From positions 1-64,000 of the forward strand of contig CAXTJQ010000018.1 of assembly GCA_964244725.1 (NCBI GenBank): 64,000 bases of DNA, read 5' to 3'. This document shows, one piece after another, positions 25,612 through 34,126 of the stretch. The translations under genes were made by a program, and so were the position numbers. The notes beneath the pieces are model-generated. The model did no database searches. It worked only from the letters and a program-made list of their open reading frames with translations, and was not told the origin of the DNA. The DNA is from Kumtagia sp964244725. Lineage in GTDB: Bacteria > Pseudomonadota > Alphaproteobacteria > Rhizobiales > Rhizobiaceae. Each line of letters starts with the position of its first letter. Positions within the stretch are counted from its first letter, which is position 1.

Positions 25612-26895
25612 TCAGACCTTGGCCAGCGCCTGCTCCAGGTCGGCGATGATGTCGGCGACGTCCTCGATGCCGATCGACAGCCGCACCACGTCCGGCCCTG
25701 CGCCCGCCGCGATCTTCTGTTCGTCCGAAAGCTGGCGATGCGTCGTCGAGGCCGGGTGGATGACCAGCGATTTCGTGTCGCCGATATTGGCGAGGTGAGA
25801 GAACAGTTCGAGGCCCTCGACGAAAGTCACGCCGGCTTCGTAGCCGCCCTTGAGACCGAAGGTGAACACGGCTCCCGCCCCGGCCGGCGAGTAGCGCTTT
25901 TGCAGCGCATTGTTGGGGTCGTTCGGCAAACCGGGATAAGCGACCCAGTCGACCTTGTCATGCGTCGACAGCGCTTCGGCGACCTTCTGGGCGTTGTCGC
26001 AATGGCGCTGCATGCGCAGCGGCAGCGTCTCCAGCCCGGTCAGGATCAGGAAGGCGTTGAACGGCGAGATCGACGGGCCGAGGTCGCGCAAGCCGAGCAC
26101 GCGCGCGGCGATGGCGAAGGCGAAATTGCCGAAGGTCTCATGCAGCACGATGCCGCCGTATTCGGGACGCGGCTCCGACAGCATCGGATAGTTGCCCGAT
26201 TTCGACCAGTCGAACGTGCCGCCGTCGACGATGACCCCCCCGATCGAATTGCCATGCCCGCCCATGAATTTCGTCAGCGAGTGGATGACGATGTCCGCGC
26301 CATGGTCGATCGGCCGGATCAGGTAGGGCGACGCCATCGTGTTGTCGACGATCAGCGGGATGCCCCGCGCGCGTGCGATCTCCGCGATCGCCTCGATGTC
26401 GACGAACTCGCCGCCAGGGTTGGCGAGGCTCTCGATGAAGATGGCGCGGGTGCGATCGTCGATGCTGGCGGCGAAGCTTGGGACATCGCGCGTATCGGCC
26501 CAGCGCACGTCCCAGCCGTAATTCTTGAACGCGTGCCCGAACTGGTTGATCGAGCCGCCGTAAAGCCGCCGCGCCGCAACGAAATTGTCGCCGGGCCGCA
26601 TGATGGTGTGGAACACCAGCATCTGCGCGGCGTGGCCGGACGCCACCGCGAGCGCGGCGGTGCCGCCCTCCAGCGCCGCGACGCGCTCCTCGAGCACGGC
26701 CTGCGTCGGGTTCATGATGCGCGTATAGATGTTGCCGAACGCCTTCAGGCCGAACAGCGAGGCGGCGTGGTCGGCATCGTCGAAGACGTAGGAGGTGGTC
26801 TGGTAGATCGGCGTGGCGCGCGCGCCGGTCGCCGGATCGGGCTTGGCCCCTGCATGCACGGCCAGCGTATTGAAACCCGGTGCGCGGTTCGACAT
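25612..26895 (-). CDS. metY: O-acetylhomoserine sulfhydrylase (PLP-dependent)
   Basis: Cys/Met metabolism PLP enzyme that makes homocysteine from O-acetylhomoserine and sulfide. The 427-residue length and the insertions in the C-terminal half are typical of the OAH sulfhydrylase branch rather than cystathionine synthase. The cofactor lysine lies in SLTKFMGGHG (about residue 210), with the upstream IVDNTMASPYLIRP and the N-terminal YTRIMNPT phosphate-binding segment. A strong GGGAGGG precedes the ATG. Directly upstream lies a short tandem repeat. Confidence 0.92.
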   Translation of the reverse strand: MSNRAPGFNTLAVHAGAKPDPATGARATPIYQTTSYVFDDADHAASLFGLKAFGNIYTRIMNPTQAVLEERVAALEGGTAALAVASGHAAQMLVFHTIMRPGDNFVAARRLYGGSINQFGHAFKNYGWDVRWADTRDVPSFAASIDDRTRAIFIESLANPGGEFVDIEAIAEIARARGIPLIVDNTMASPYLIRPIDHGADIVIHSLTKFMGGHGNSIGGVIVDGGTFDWSKSGNYPMLSEPRPEYGGIVLHETFGNFAFAIAARVLGLRDLGPSISPFNAFLILTGLETLPLRMQRHCDNAQKVAEALSTHDKVDWVAYPGLPNDPNNALQKRYSPAGAGAVFTFGLKGGYEAGVTFVEGLELFSHLANIGDTKSLVIHPASTTHRQLSDEQKIAAGAGPDVVRLSIGIEDVADIIADLEQALAKV

Positions 26896-26915
26896 CGTTC
26901 CCTCCCTCTAACTAA

Positions 26916-26940
26916 ATGGTGAATGGTGAATGGTGAATGG
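26916..26940. repeat. Seven-base tandem repeat upstream of metY
   Basis: ATGGTGA is repeated three times, followed by a partial ATGG. An inverted, diverged counterpart (GGTAAATGGCGAATGG when read on the minus strand) lies at 27014-27029, so the 26916-27029 interval may form an imperfect hairpin. It sits in the metY promoter region between metY and the CoA-binding protein gene. Confidence 0.7.
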
Positions 26941-27024
26941 CAGTTTCTTGAGCGCCGCGACGTTTGCAAGCAATTCCATTTTCGCCGGAATGGTTAATCG
27001 GAGGAAACTTTTACCATTCGCCAT

Positions 27025-27546
27025 TTACCGCGGCCGCACGCCGAAGCTCTGGAAGCCGCCGCGCATGATCGGCTTCTTCGACGACAGCACGCCGGAATTG
27101 ATGCCGTTCCAGCCAATCTCGCCCGACAGCCGCGCATATTCGATTTTCGGGCAGCGGTTCATCACGACCTTGATGCCTGCGGCTTCGGCGCGCGCCGCCG
27201 CGGCGTCGTTGCGGACCGTGAGTTGCATCCACACCACCTTGGGCAAGGGGTCGAGCGCCAGCGCCTCTTCGACGATCGCGGGCACGGCGTCCGACGCGCG
27301 GAAAATATCGACCATGTCGATCGGCTCGGCAATATCGGCGAGCCTGGCATAGGTCATGCGGCCGAGGATAAGCTTGCCGGCCTGGCCCGGATTGACCGGA
27401 AAGACCGAAAACCCCTTGTCGATCATGTATTTGGTGACGAAAAAGCTCGGCCGCACATCATTCGCCGACGCCCCGACGATGGCGATCGACTTCACGCCGG
27501 TGAGGATGCTTGAGATATAATCGTTGGAGTAGGATTCATGGGTCAT
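27025..27546 (-). CDS. CoA-binding domain protein (YccU type)
   Basis: A stand-alone CoA-binding Rossmann domain of 173 residues, like E. coli YccU. The N-terminal IAIVGASANDVRPSF (about 22-36) is the nucleotide-binding loop, followed by PVNPGQAG and DMVDIFRASDAVP, which are typical of the family. The C-terminus contains a conserved MNRCPKIE segment with a cysteine. The precise function of these proteins is not established. It lies upstream of metY on the same strand, separated by about 130 bases containing the repeat. Confidence 0.88.
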   Translation of the reverse strand: MTHESYSNDYISSILTGVKSIAIVGASANDVRPSFFVTKYMIDKGFSVFPVNPGQAGKLILGRMTYARLADIAEPIDMVDIFRASDAVPAIVEEALALDPLPKVVWMQLTVRNDAAAARAEAAGIKVVMNRCPKIEYARLSGEIGWNGINSGVLSSKKPIMRGGFQSFGVRPR

Positions 27547-27599
27547 TGCAGTCGCCGAATGGCTTCCTCCGCCGATAATGTGCTCCGCCGATCGCGTGG

Positions 27600-28274
27600 A
27601 GAACCATTTCGTGATCTGGATTGCGCAAAAGCTAGGTGTCGTCGATCCGGCGCTCTATGGCAATGCGATCGCCGGCTTGTTCGGTTTTTTCGGGTCCTGA
27701 TCACCGGGTCGATCGCCATCGTGACCTGGTATTCGAACCAGCGGGCGCTGAGGCAGGAAAAACTTACAGTCCGAAACGAGAAGTCCAGGGACCTAAGCCT
27801 TGCGATCTGTCGGAAATCAATGCGATCTGGCTACAGGGCCCTTATACCAATCAGTTCAAGATTTCGTCCGAACAAGTAAAAAACCGTTTCGACGAGGCGG
27901 AAAAGAAGGGGAGGACTACACGCCACTGGTGTCCGCGCCGCCGAAAAGCTTGATTTTCGAAAGCCCTGAAAGGCGAAAGCCTACTGTTGATGCCGTCAGA
28001 TGAAGTGGCGGACATCGCGCGCTTCTACCGACATCTTTATGCCATGGCGGATTTCGCGGCAGACCTTCGCAACGAAACGTATGCGTTGCTCGCGACAGAG
28101 CGAAAACAATCGATGCAGACCCACGACCTCAATATGGGCGATATCCTCGACCTATACGCGGAGGATTGTCTGACGATCCTAGAACCCAAGCTGCCGATCC
28201 CGGCGGAACGGACGATGAACCACCTACGCGCGGAATGGCAGAGGTCGCAGACCCAAAACGCGACGGTTCAGTAA
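27600..28274 (+). pseudogene. Multiply frameshifted gene for a membrane-anchored protein
   Basis: Four consecutive stretches look coding but lie in different frames. About 27600-27698 encodes an N-terminal helix (FVIWIAQKLGVVDPALYG). About 27690-27800 encodes a transmembrane segment (LITGSIAIVTWYSNQRAL) and then a charged helix. About 27800-27920 reads DLSEINAIWLQGPYTNQF. About 27975-28274 encodes a helical C-terminus (DEVADIARFYRHLYAMADFA). Joined together they would give a protein of roughly 220 residues with one membrane span. At least three frame changes are needed, so I regard it as a decayed gene. I do not recognise the family. Confidence 0.5.
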
Positions 28275-28462
28275 AACAGGTCTGGACCATACTGGCCCGG
28301 CTTATTAGCGGGCGTGGGACGTGAAGACTCATTCATCTTAATTCGGGATCGTTGCTTGCGTCGCAAATAGGCATTCGTGGCGTTTTTGCAATCTTTGAAG
28401 GGATAGGTGGTGATCTCCGGAACCGGGGCTCCGGCAAACCGAAATGCCTGACTTCGGCATCG

Positions 28463-29284
28463 TCAGGAATCCATCCATTTCGGGTCTCGCTTTTCGAGGA
28501 ACGCGCCGATGCCCTCTTCCGCGTCGCGAGCAAGCATGTTCTCGACCATGACCTGCGCCGTGAAGTCGTAGGCTTCGGCCAGGGTCATCTCGGCCTGTCG
28601 GTAGAAGGCCTCCTTGCCGGTCTTCAGCGTCATGGCGGATTTGGAGGCGATGGTCTGCGCGTATTTGGTCGCCACCTGGTTCAGGTATTCGCGCGGGACG
28701 ACGCGGTTGACGAGGCCGAACTCGCGCGCGGTCGGCGCGTCGATCGTCTCGCCGGTGAGCAGCATTTCCATCGCCTGTTTACGCGAGGCGTTGCGCGACA
28801 GCGCGACCATCGGCGTCGAGCAGAACAGGCCGATGTTGACGCCCGGCGTGCAGAACGTCGCATGCTGCGAGGCGATGGCGAGATCGCAGCTCGCGACGAG
28901 CTGAAGCCCTGCCGCCGTGGCGAGGCCGTCGACCTCGGCGATGACAGGCTTGGGGCAAAGCACGATCGACTGCATGAGGGTAGCGCACGCCGCCATGGTC
29001 GTTTCGAAGAACGCTCTGCCCCTGTCGGAATCAGAGCGATGGCTGGCCATCTCCTTGAGATCGTGCCCGGCGCAAAAGACCTTGCCGGTCGCGGCGAGCA
29101 CGACGACGCGCACGACGGCATCGTCGCGCGCACGGTCGAGCTGGTCCTGCAGCGCCGCCATGACGGCGAGGGACAGCGCATTGGCGGGCGGGCTCGCCAG
29201 CGTCAAACGCAAGATGCCCCTGTCTAGCCCGACAATCAGCGGCCCTTCAGGGTCGGCTTTCTTCAGGGCGACGATTTCGGCCAT
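28463..29284 (-). CDS. Enoyl-CoA hydratase/isomerase family protein
   Basis: Crotonase-fold protein of 273 residues. The CoA-binding and oxyanion-hole segments are KVFCAGHDLKEM (about 69-80) and the later GLQLVASCDLAIAS with CTPGVNIGLFCSTP. The position normally held by the first catalytic glutamate in classical hydratases is not clearly conserved, and the sequence resembles the ECHDC3-like group, whose reaction is less certain. It is divergent from the thioesterase gene. Upstream to the right there is no operon partner. Confidence 0.85.
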   Translation of the reverse strand: MAEIVALKKADPEGPLIVGLDRGILRLTLASPPANALSLAVMAALQDQLDRARDDAVVRVVVLAATGKVFCAGHDLKEMASHRSDSDRGRAFFETTMAACATLMQSIVLCPKPVIAEVDGLATAAGLQLVASCDLAIASQHATFCTPGVNIGLFCSTPMVALSRNASRKQAMEMLLTGETIDAPTAREFGLVNRVVPREYLNQVATKYAQTIASKSAMTLKTGKEAFYRQAEMTLAEAYDFTAQVMVENMLARDAEEGIGAFLEKRDPKWMDS

Positions 29285-29414
29285 GGCTGGGGGCTCTTCC
29301 GGCGGTCACATCGCCGTCTAGTTCGGCGCATGCCGTCAAAATAGCACCGGCGCGGTTGAATGTCAGGGGTGAGGCGTGTTTTCTGAAGGCCCGACATGTC
29401 CGAAGGAACGCGCG

Positions 29415-29858
29415 ATGCCGGAGCAATCCGGACTGACGCCGCTGATGACCGCGGCCGAAGTCGACGCCTTGATGAACGCCGAATACCCGCAACTCAACGG
29501 CGGCGGCCGCGCCTACGAGACGATCGATGTCTTTGCGGGCGGCTGCACCGTGCGGCTCGACGCCGGTCATTCGCATCTGCGGCCGGGCGGAACCGTATCG
29601 GGGCCATCCCTGTTCACGCTCGCCGATATCGGCGGCTATGCTTGCGTGCTGTCGCATGCCGGACCGGATGCCCTTTCGGTCACGATCAATCTGACGATCA
29701 ATTTCATGCGCCGGGCGACGGCCGGTCCCATTCTGGGCCATTGCCGGATTCTCAAGCTTGGACGCAACCTGATGGTGTTCGACATCGACATCGTCGGAGC
29801 GGACGGCGAGACGGTCGCCCACGCGACCGGCACATTTTCCATTCCGCCGAAGCGCTGA
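29415..29858 (+). CDS. PaaI-family hotdog thioesterase
   Basis: Acyl-CoA thioesterase of the PaaI/YdiI hotdog type, 147 residues from the ATG at 29415, which has AAGGAA upstream. The hotdog hallmark is LRPGGTVSGPSLFTLADIGGYACV (key residues G-T-V-S-G-P at about 56-61, followed by the Asp of the active-site helix). The next strand reads VTINLTINFMRRA. It is followed 14 bases later by a small beta-rich protein gene and is divergent from the enoyl-CoA hydratase family gene. Confidence 0.88.
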   Translation: MPEQSGLTPLMTAAEVDALMNAEYPQLNGGGRAYETIDVFAGGCTVRLDAGHSHLRPGGTVSGPSLFTLADIGGYACVLSHAGPDALSVTINLTINFMRRATAGPILGHCRILKLGRNLMVFDIDIVGADGETVAHATGTFSIPPKR

Positions 29859-29872
29859 AGACCGGAGGCGCG

Positions 29873-30310
29873 ATGTTCTCCCTCAAGCCCCTGTTCTCGC
29901 CCGCCTGCGATTTGGTGGGTTGGATCCAACCCAGGAGATTCGTGTTCGATGCCGACATAGCCTATGTCGCGTTCATCGCGAACGGGCACGCCTGGTCGGC
30001 CCGCACCGGCATCTGGATCGGCCCGGCCGCGGGCTCACACATTTTCGATATCGACGGCCGGCCGGTCGCTTGGAGTCCGGGCGAAGTGCTTCGCGGCCAG
30101 GCGCGACCGCTCCGTCCGGTCAACGTGGTTCGCGCCGTCAGCCCGGTGCGGCCCGCCAAGCCCCTTGCGTCGGCGACGCCGGTTGGCGCGCCCCGCGCGC
30201 AAGGCGGGTGGTCGCGACACAGCTTCCGCGAATGGCTGGTGGCGAACGACCCGCCGCAAACAGTCCTCGATCAGCCGGACACGCCCTCAAGTCTCGATGA
30301 GGTAAAATAG
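29873..30310 (+). CDS. Small beta-rich protein, possibly a '4-fold beta flower' protein
   Basis: 145 residues starting at ATG 29873 with GGAGG five bases upstream. The first 80 residues form three or four short repeats of about 20 residues built on aromatic, Gly and Asp positions (for example VGWIQPRRFVFDAD, AYVAFIANGHAWSARTG, HIFDIDGRPVAWSPGE). This pattern resembles proteins annotated as 4-fold beta flower. The remainder is Pro/Ala/Arg-rich linker and a short amphipathic tail. No signal peptide. It follows the thioesterase gene by 14 bases and is probably co-transcribed. The family call rests on pattern only. Confidence 0.6.
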   Translation: MFSLKPLFSPACDLVGWIQPRRFVFDADIAYVAFIANGHAWSARTGIWIGPAAGSHIFDIDGRPVAWSPGEVLRGQARPLRPVNVVRAVSPVRPAKPLASATPVGAPRAQGGWSRHSFREWLVANDPPQTVLDQPDTPSSLDEVK

Positions 30311-30372
30311 TACCGTAACCTTAAGGCGTTGTATTTGCACGACTCCTTGGGGTCTAGGCGGCAAGCGATGTC

Positions 30373-30401
30373 TTGACCGGCACAGTCTCTCCATCTATAA
30401 G
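30373..30401 (+). promoter_or_regulatory. Sigma-70-type promoter of rplM-rpsI
   Basis: TTGACC at 30373-30378 and TATAAG at 30396-30401 are separated by exactly 17 bases, close to the housekeeping consensus. It predicts a leader of about 110 bases before rplM. Confidence 0.75.
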
Positions 30402-30478
30402 ACCGTCGAATGCATAGCTTCGGCAGCGCACTCAAGGTCGATGCCGCCAACGGCGCCGATCGCAAGCAACAAGAAACG

Positions 30479-30497
30479 CCTTCGCCTTGCGCGAAGG
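30479..30497 (+). promoter_or_regulatory. Leader hairpin before rplM
   Basis: A perfect seven-base stem (30479-30485 with 30491-30497) with a five-base loop ends 22 bases before the rplM start. It could be a site for ribosomal-protein feedback or simply occlude initiation. No known leader family was recognised. Confidence 0.4.
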
Positions 30498-30519
30498 ATC
30501 AACGAAAGCCGACATCTCC

Positions 30520-30984
30520 ATGAAAACCTTTTCGCAGAAGCCAGCGGAAGTGGTGAAGAAGTGGGTGCTGATCGACGCCGAGGGTCTCGTCGTCGGCCGT
30601 CTCGCCACCATCGTCGCCAGCATCCTTCGCGGCAAAAACAAGCCGACCTTCACCCCCCATGTCGACGATGGCGACAACGTCGTCATCATCAACGCCGACA
30701 AGGTCGCCTTCACCGGCAAGAAATTCACCGACAAGGTCTATTATTGGCACACCGGCCATCCCGGCGGCGTCAAGGAACGCACCGCTAAGCAGTTGCTCGA
30801 GGGCCGCTTTCCCGAGCGGGTGCTGGAAAAGGCCGTCGAACGCATGATCCCGCGTGGTCCGCTCGGCCGCCGCCAGATGAAGAACCTGCGCGTCTACGCC
30901 GGTGCCGAGCATCCGCATGTCGCCCAGCAGCCACAGACCCTCGATGTTGGGGCGCTGAACACCAAGAACAAGAAGGCTGCATAA
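30520..30984 (+). CDS. rplM: 50S ribosomal protein L13
   Basis: Large-subunit protein uL13, 154 residues, early assembly protein binding 23S rRNA. The N-terminus KWVLIDAEGLVVGRLAT, the central YYWHTGHPGGVK and the GMIPRGPLGR-like segment ERMIPRGPLGRR are diagnostic. I use the ATG at 30520; the 11 codons of open frame before it overlap the leader hairpin and are not part of L13. It is followed one base later by rpsI, the usual rplM-rpsI operon, and preceded by a clear promoter. Confidence 0.97.
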   Translation: MKTFSQKPAEVVKKWVLIDAEGLVVGRLATIVASILRGKNKPTFTPHVDDGDNVVIINADKVAFTGKKFTDKVYYWHTGHPGGVKERTAKQLLEGRFPERVLEKAVERMIPRGPLGRRQMKNLRVYAGAEHPHVAQQPQTLDVGALNTKNKKAA

Positions 30985-30985
30985 T

Positions 30986-31468
30986 ATGGCTGACCTCTCC
31001 TCGCTCGCCGAACTCGGCGCCGCTACCGGCAATCTGAATACGCAGGCCGCGTCGCCGGTCTACGTCCAGAAGCTCGACAAGCAGGGCCGCGCCTATGCGA
31101 CCGGCAAGCGCAAGAACGCGATCGCCCGCGTGTGGGTCAAGCCGGGCTCCGGCAAGATCATCGTCAACGAGCGCGAGTTCGTCACCTACTTCGCGCGCCC
31201 GGTCCTGCAGATGATCCTGCAGCAGCCGATCGTCGCGGCGAACCGGGGCGGACAGTTCGACGTGATCGCGACCGTCACCGGCGGTGGGCTTTCGGGCCAG
31301 GCCGGCGCGGTGCGCCACGGCATCTCCAAGGCGCTGACCTATTACGAGCCGGGCCTGCGCCCGGTGCTCAAGAAGGGCGGCTTCCTGACCCGCGATTCGC
31401 GCGTCGTCGAGCGCAAGAAATACGGCAAGGCGAAAGCCCGACGGTCGTTCCAGTTCTCGAAGCGCTAG
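30986..31468 (+). CDS. rpsI: 30S ribosomal protein S9
   Basis: Small-subunit protein uS9, 160 residues, whose basic C-terminal tail reaches the P-site tRNA. It shows YATGKRKNAIARVWVKPGSG, the GGGLSGQAGAVRHGISKAL core and the C-terminus ending in FSKR, which is characteristic. An N-terminal extension of about 35 residues precedes the core, common in alphaproteobacteria. It follows rplM directly and ends at a strong terminator. Confidence 0.97.
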   Translation: MADLSSLAELGAATGNLNTQAASPVYVQKLDKQGRAYATGKRKNAIARVWVKPGSGKIIVNEREFVTYFARPVLQMILQQPIVAANRGGQFDVIATVTGGGLSGQAGAVRHGISKALTYYEPGLRPVLKKGGFLTRDSRVVERKKYGKAKARRSFQFSKR

Positions 31469-31471
31469 GCG

Positions 31472-32749
31472 CTACGAGAGCCTGTCGAAAAGGGCCGCCT
31501 CGCGCGGCCCCTTTTTCGTTTCCAAGGTTGCGTCGGGCATGCGCCTGGCCAGCCCGCGCGCCAGGGCGATGCCCGGCTGCTCGATCCAGCGCCAGGTGAC
31601 GATGCTGACGGAGACGGTGACGAGGACCATCAGCGCCACCAGCAGATCGCCGGCATAGAGGTTTCCCGGATCGATCCCGACGCCATACCGCGCGCTGCCG
31701 TCGACCTGCACTACGGAGTGCGTGTCGAACAGCCGGTCGCAGAGCCGGGCCAGATTGGTCGTCCGCAACTGGACGAACATATGCGTCATGTAGATCGAGT
31801 AGGAAATCGCGCCGAGGAACACCCAGGGGCGCAGCTTCATCAAGCGGCTGACGATGCCGTGCTCCACCGAGAAGATCGCCACCTGCCCGCAGAAGACCAG
31901 CGGCGTCAGATAGGCGTAGCCCGTCTCGCGGGCGTGAACGATGGTCCAGGCGGCCAAAAGCACGATCGCGATTTCCAGCAGCGTCCAGTTGCGCACCGAC
32001 AGACGCCGCGCCCGCTCGCGCCGCTTCATCCCGTGCGTCTCCAGGATGCGCTCGCCCGCGATGCAGAAGAGCAGCGCGCCGGCGGCGAAGCTGTAGAGCG
32101 CCCGGATCGCGCCGAGGTCGGTCGTCGTCTCCATGCCAGCCGGCGCGAGGACGAAGACCACCAGCGGCGCGGCGAGAACGGTCGCGGCGAGGATCGTCGC
32201 GAGGCGCCGCCGCCATGCCACCACGGCGAGGCCGAACAGGATGTAGCAGATCCATTCGGCCGAAATGCTCCAGGACGGCGTGTTCCAGCTCAGCACGTCG
32301 TCGAACCGGAGAGAATGCAGAAGCAGCAGGTTCGAGACGATGGTCCAGGGCGCGTTGCTGCCCGAGAACGCGGGATCGGCCGGATTGGTCAACCCCGGCA
32401 CATCCGCCTTGCCCAGCTCGAACACGAAAAACAGCGCGAACATGAAAAGATGCAATGGATAGAGACGACCGAGCCGCGCGACGAGGAAGCGCGCCAGGCT
32501 TTCGGACCTGTCCAGCCGGTCGCGATAGGCATGCGCGATCACGAACCCGGACAGCACGAAAAAGAAGTCGACGAGCGATTCGCCCGCCCGCACCAAGTCC
32601 CAGCCCTGGACATGGCTGGCGATTTGGGCGTGGAACAGGACGACCAGGATCGCGGCCACGCCGCGCCAGCTGTCGAGGGCCTCGAAGCGGACCGGCCTGC
32701 GCGACGCCGCCTTGTTGCCGTTCGGCTTCCGGCAGGGATTGACATGCAT
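31472..32749 (-). CDS. Acyltransferase family 3 membrane protein
   Basis: Integral membrane O-acyltransferase of the OafA/ExoZ type, 425 residues, which usually transfers acetyl or other acyl groups to surface sugars. The family start FEALDSWRGVAAILVVLFH (about residues 22-40) holds the conserved Arg and His, followed by about ten hydrophobic spans and a FFFVLSGFVIAHAY segment. The start at 32749 is chosen because the sequence before it is unlike the family. The last residues (KKGPREAALFDRLS) are encoded through the rpsI terminator. It is separated from the polysaccharide locus by 5 kb, so a role in decorating that polymer is only possible. Confidence 0.88.
   Translation of the reverse strand: MHVNPCRKPNGNKAASRRPVRFEALDSWRGVAAILVVLFHAQIASHVQGWDLVRAGESLVDFFFVLSGFVIAHAYRDRLDRSESLARFLVARLGRLYPLHLFMFALFFVFELGKADVPGLTNPADPAFSGSNAPWTIVSNLLLLHSLRFDDVLSWNTPSWSISAEWICYILFGLAVVAWRRRLATILAATVLAAPLVVFVLAPAGMETTTDLGAIRALYSFAAGALLFCIAGERILETHGMKRRERARRLSVRNWTLLEIAIVLLAAWTIVHARETGYAYLTPLVFCGQVAIFSVEHGIVSRLMKLRPWVFLGAISYSIYMTHMFVQLRTTNLARLCDRLFDTHSVVQVDGSARYGVGIDPGNLYAGDLLVALMVLVTVSVSIVTWRWIEQPGIALARGLARRMPDATLETKKGPREAALFDRLS
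31488..31516 (+). terminator. Intrinsic terminator of rplM-rpsI
   Basis: A seven-base GC stem (31492-31498 with 31504-31510) with a five-base loop is followed by CTTTTT. On the minus strand four T residues also follow, so it may act in both directions. It lies inside the 3' coding end of the convergent acyltransferase gene. Confidence 0.8.
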
Positions 32750-32938
32750 ATTCAAGATGACGCGCCTTTTCGAACCGGATGAGCCGCACCTGTCCCAGGT
32801 GCGGCCATTCAGGTCCGAGGCAGCAAGGACCAAACCACCACGGCCGTTTTCGACGCCGCGACGGCAGTTCATTGGCAGGGCGGTAAACGATTGGCTAACG
32901 CCGACGGGACGGTTCGATGATCCTGCCGTCGATGTGGG

Positions 32939-33961
32939 TCAGTTCATCAGGTCGTAGGGCTGGCGATAGCCGTTCTTCTCCAGCCATTCGATCGCGGCCT
33001 TCGGCTCGTCCGTCTGGATGATCGTCGCGCCATGTTCGGCCCAGTACCCGTAGACCTCGGCCGGCAGGTTGGCCTGCACGGCGAGTTCGTCGCCGCGGCC
33101 CTCCGCCAGGAAGCCCGCCGGCTTGTTGACGATCGGGTAGGTGTTGACCCAGAGGTGCCAGTTGCCGCGCACGGCGGCGGCGCGCGTCCGAGACCCGAAC
33201 AGCGCGCCGGCTTCGCTGGCCAGTTGCGGCCGGTCGCCCCGCCACACCACCATCTCGACCGCATTGGCGGTGAAGGCCTGTGTCGTCCGTTCCACGAAAC
33301 GGGGATCGCCGACCGCGTCGTCGGCGATGATCGGAAAGAAGCGGACCGATGGCCCGGCCGCGCCGACGGTCGCGCGCATTGCCGCCAGGCGATCGGCGTT
33401 CCAGATGTTCTCCTTGACGATGACCTGCCGCTCGACCCCCATCTCGCGGGCGAGCGCAAGCAGCGGGCCAATGAAGTCCGGCCCCATCTTGTTGTCGATG
33501 TTGACCAGCACCCGGCCGCGCGCGAACTCGAGCATGTCGCGGAGCGTCGGCACGGTCTCGGCGGTCGCCTTTCCGCTTCCCTCGACGATCAGCCGGCAGG
33601 ATGCGAGTTCGGCGGCGGCATAGTCGGCCACCCTGCCCTTGCAGGTCGTCGTGCGGTCGAGCCACGAATCGTGCATGACGACGAACACGCCGTCCTTGGA
33701 CGCCTGCACATCCAGCTCGACGATCTCGACGCCGAGCGCGATGGAGCTCTCGACCCCGGCCCGCGAATTCTCCGGCGTGACCTTGACGCCCTTCTCCTTC
33801 CAGCCGCCGCGATGCGCCACGATCATCACATGGTCGCGCCAGCGGTTGGCGTTTTCGAGCCGCTCGATGATCTGTCCCGCCCGGTTCGCCTCGGCGAGCG
33901 CCGGCGCCGACAGCGCGACGAGGACTGGAAATAAAGCGAGAAAAGACATCGACCGGCGCAT
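32939..33961 (-). CDS. Secreted glycerophosphodiester phosphodiesterase-like protein
   Basis: 340 residues with a signal peptide (MSFLALFPVLVALSAPALA, cleavage near residue 24), hence periplasmic. GDPD-fold motifs are H50-R51 in VAHRGGW, E64-N65 in PENS, the metal ligands E82 and D84 in VELDVQ, and the second histidine H97 in MHD. These are the expected catalytic residues for hydrolysis of glycerophosphodiesters. The C-terminal part carries NIDNK and the final IIQTDEP strand of the barrel. GGAG precedes the start at 33961; an ATG four codons later is also possible. Divergent from the agmatinase-family gene. Confidence 0.88.
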   Translation of the reverse strand: MRRSMSFLALFPVLVALSAPALAEANRAGQIIERLENANRWRDHVMIVAHRGGWKEKGVKVTPENSRAGVESSIALGVEIVELDVQASKDGVFVVMHDSWLDRTTTCKGRVADYAAAELASCRLIVEGSGKATAETVPTLRDMLEFARGRVLVNIDNKMGPDFIGPLLALAREMGVERQVIVKENIWNADRLAAMRATVGAAGPSVRFFPIIADDAVGDPRFVERTTQAFTANAVEMVVWRGDRPQLASEAGALFGSRTRAAAVRGNWHLWVNTYPIVNKPAGFLAEGRGDELAVQANLPAEVYGYWAEHGATIIQTDEPKAAIEWLEKNGYRQPYDLMN

Positions 33962-34126
33962 GGGAATCGCTCCGAAGCAGACCATCCGCGCCAGCCGATA
34001 GGCCCGGCCCATGACAGCGCGATGAACGCCGCCCGAGCCCGCGCCGCGAACCCGATTCGGTTTTTTCAGTTGCGCGCCCGGCGCATTGCGCCAATACCTT
34101 GCCGCGACCAAAGAGGGACACCATCC

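Noticed and set aside
30311..30519. A riboswitch upstream of rplM
   Set aside because: Only one simple hairpin is visible; no ligand-binding core that I know fits the short leader.
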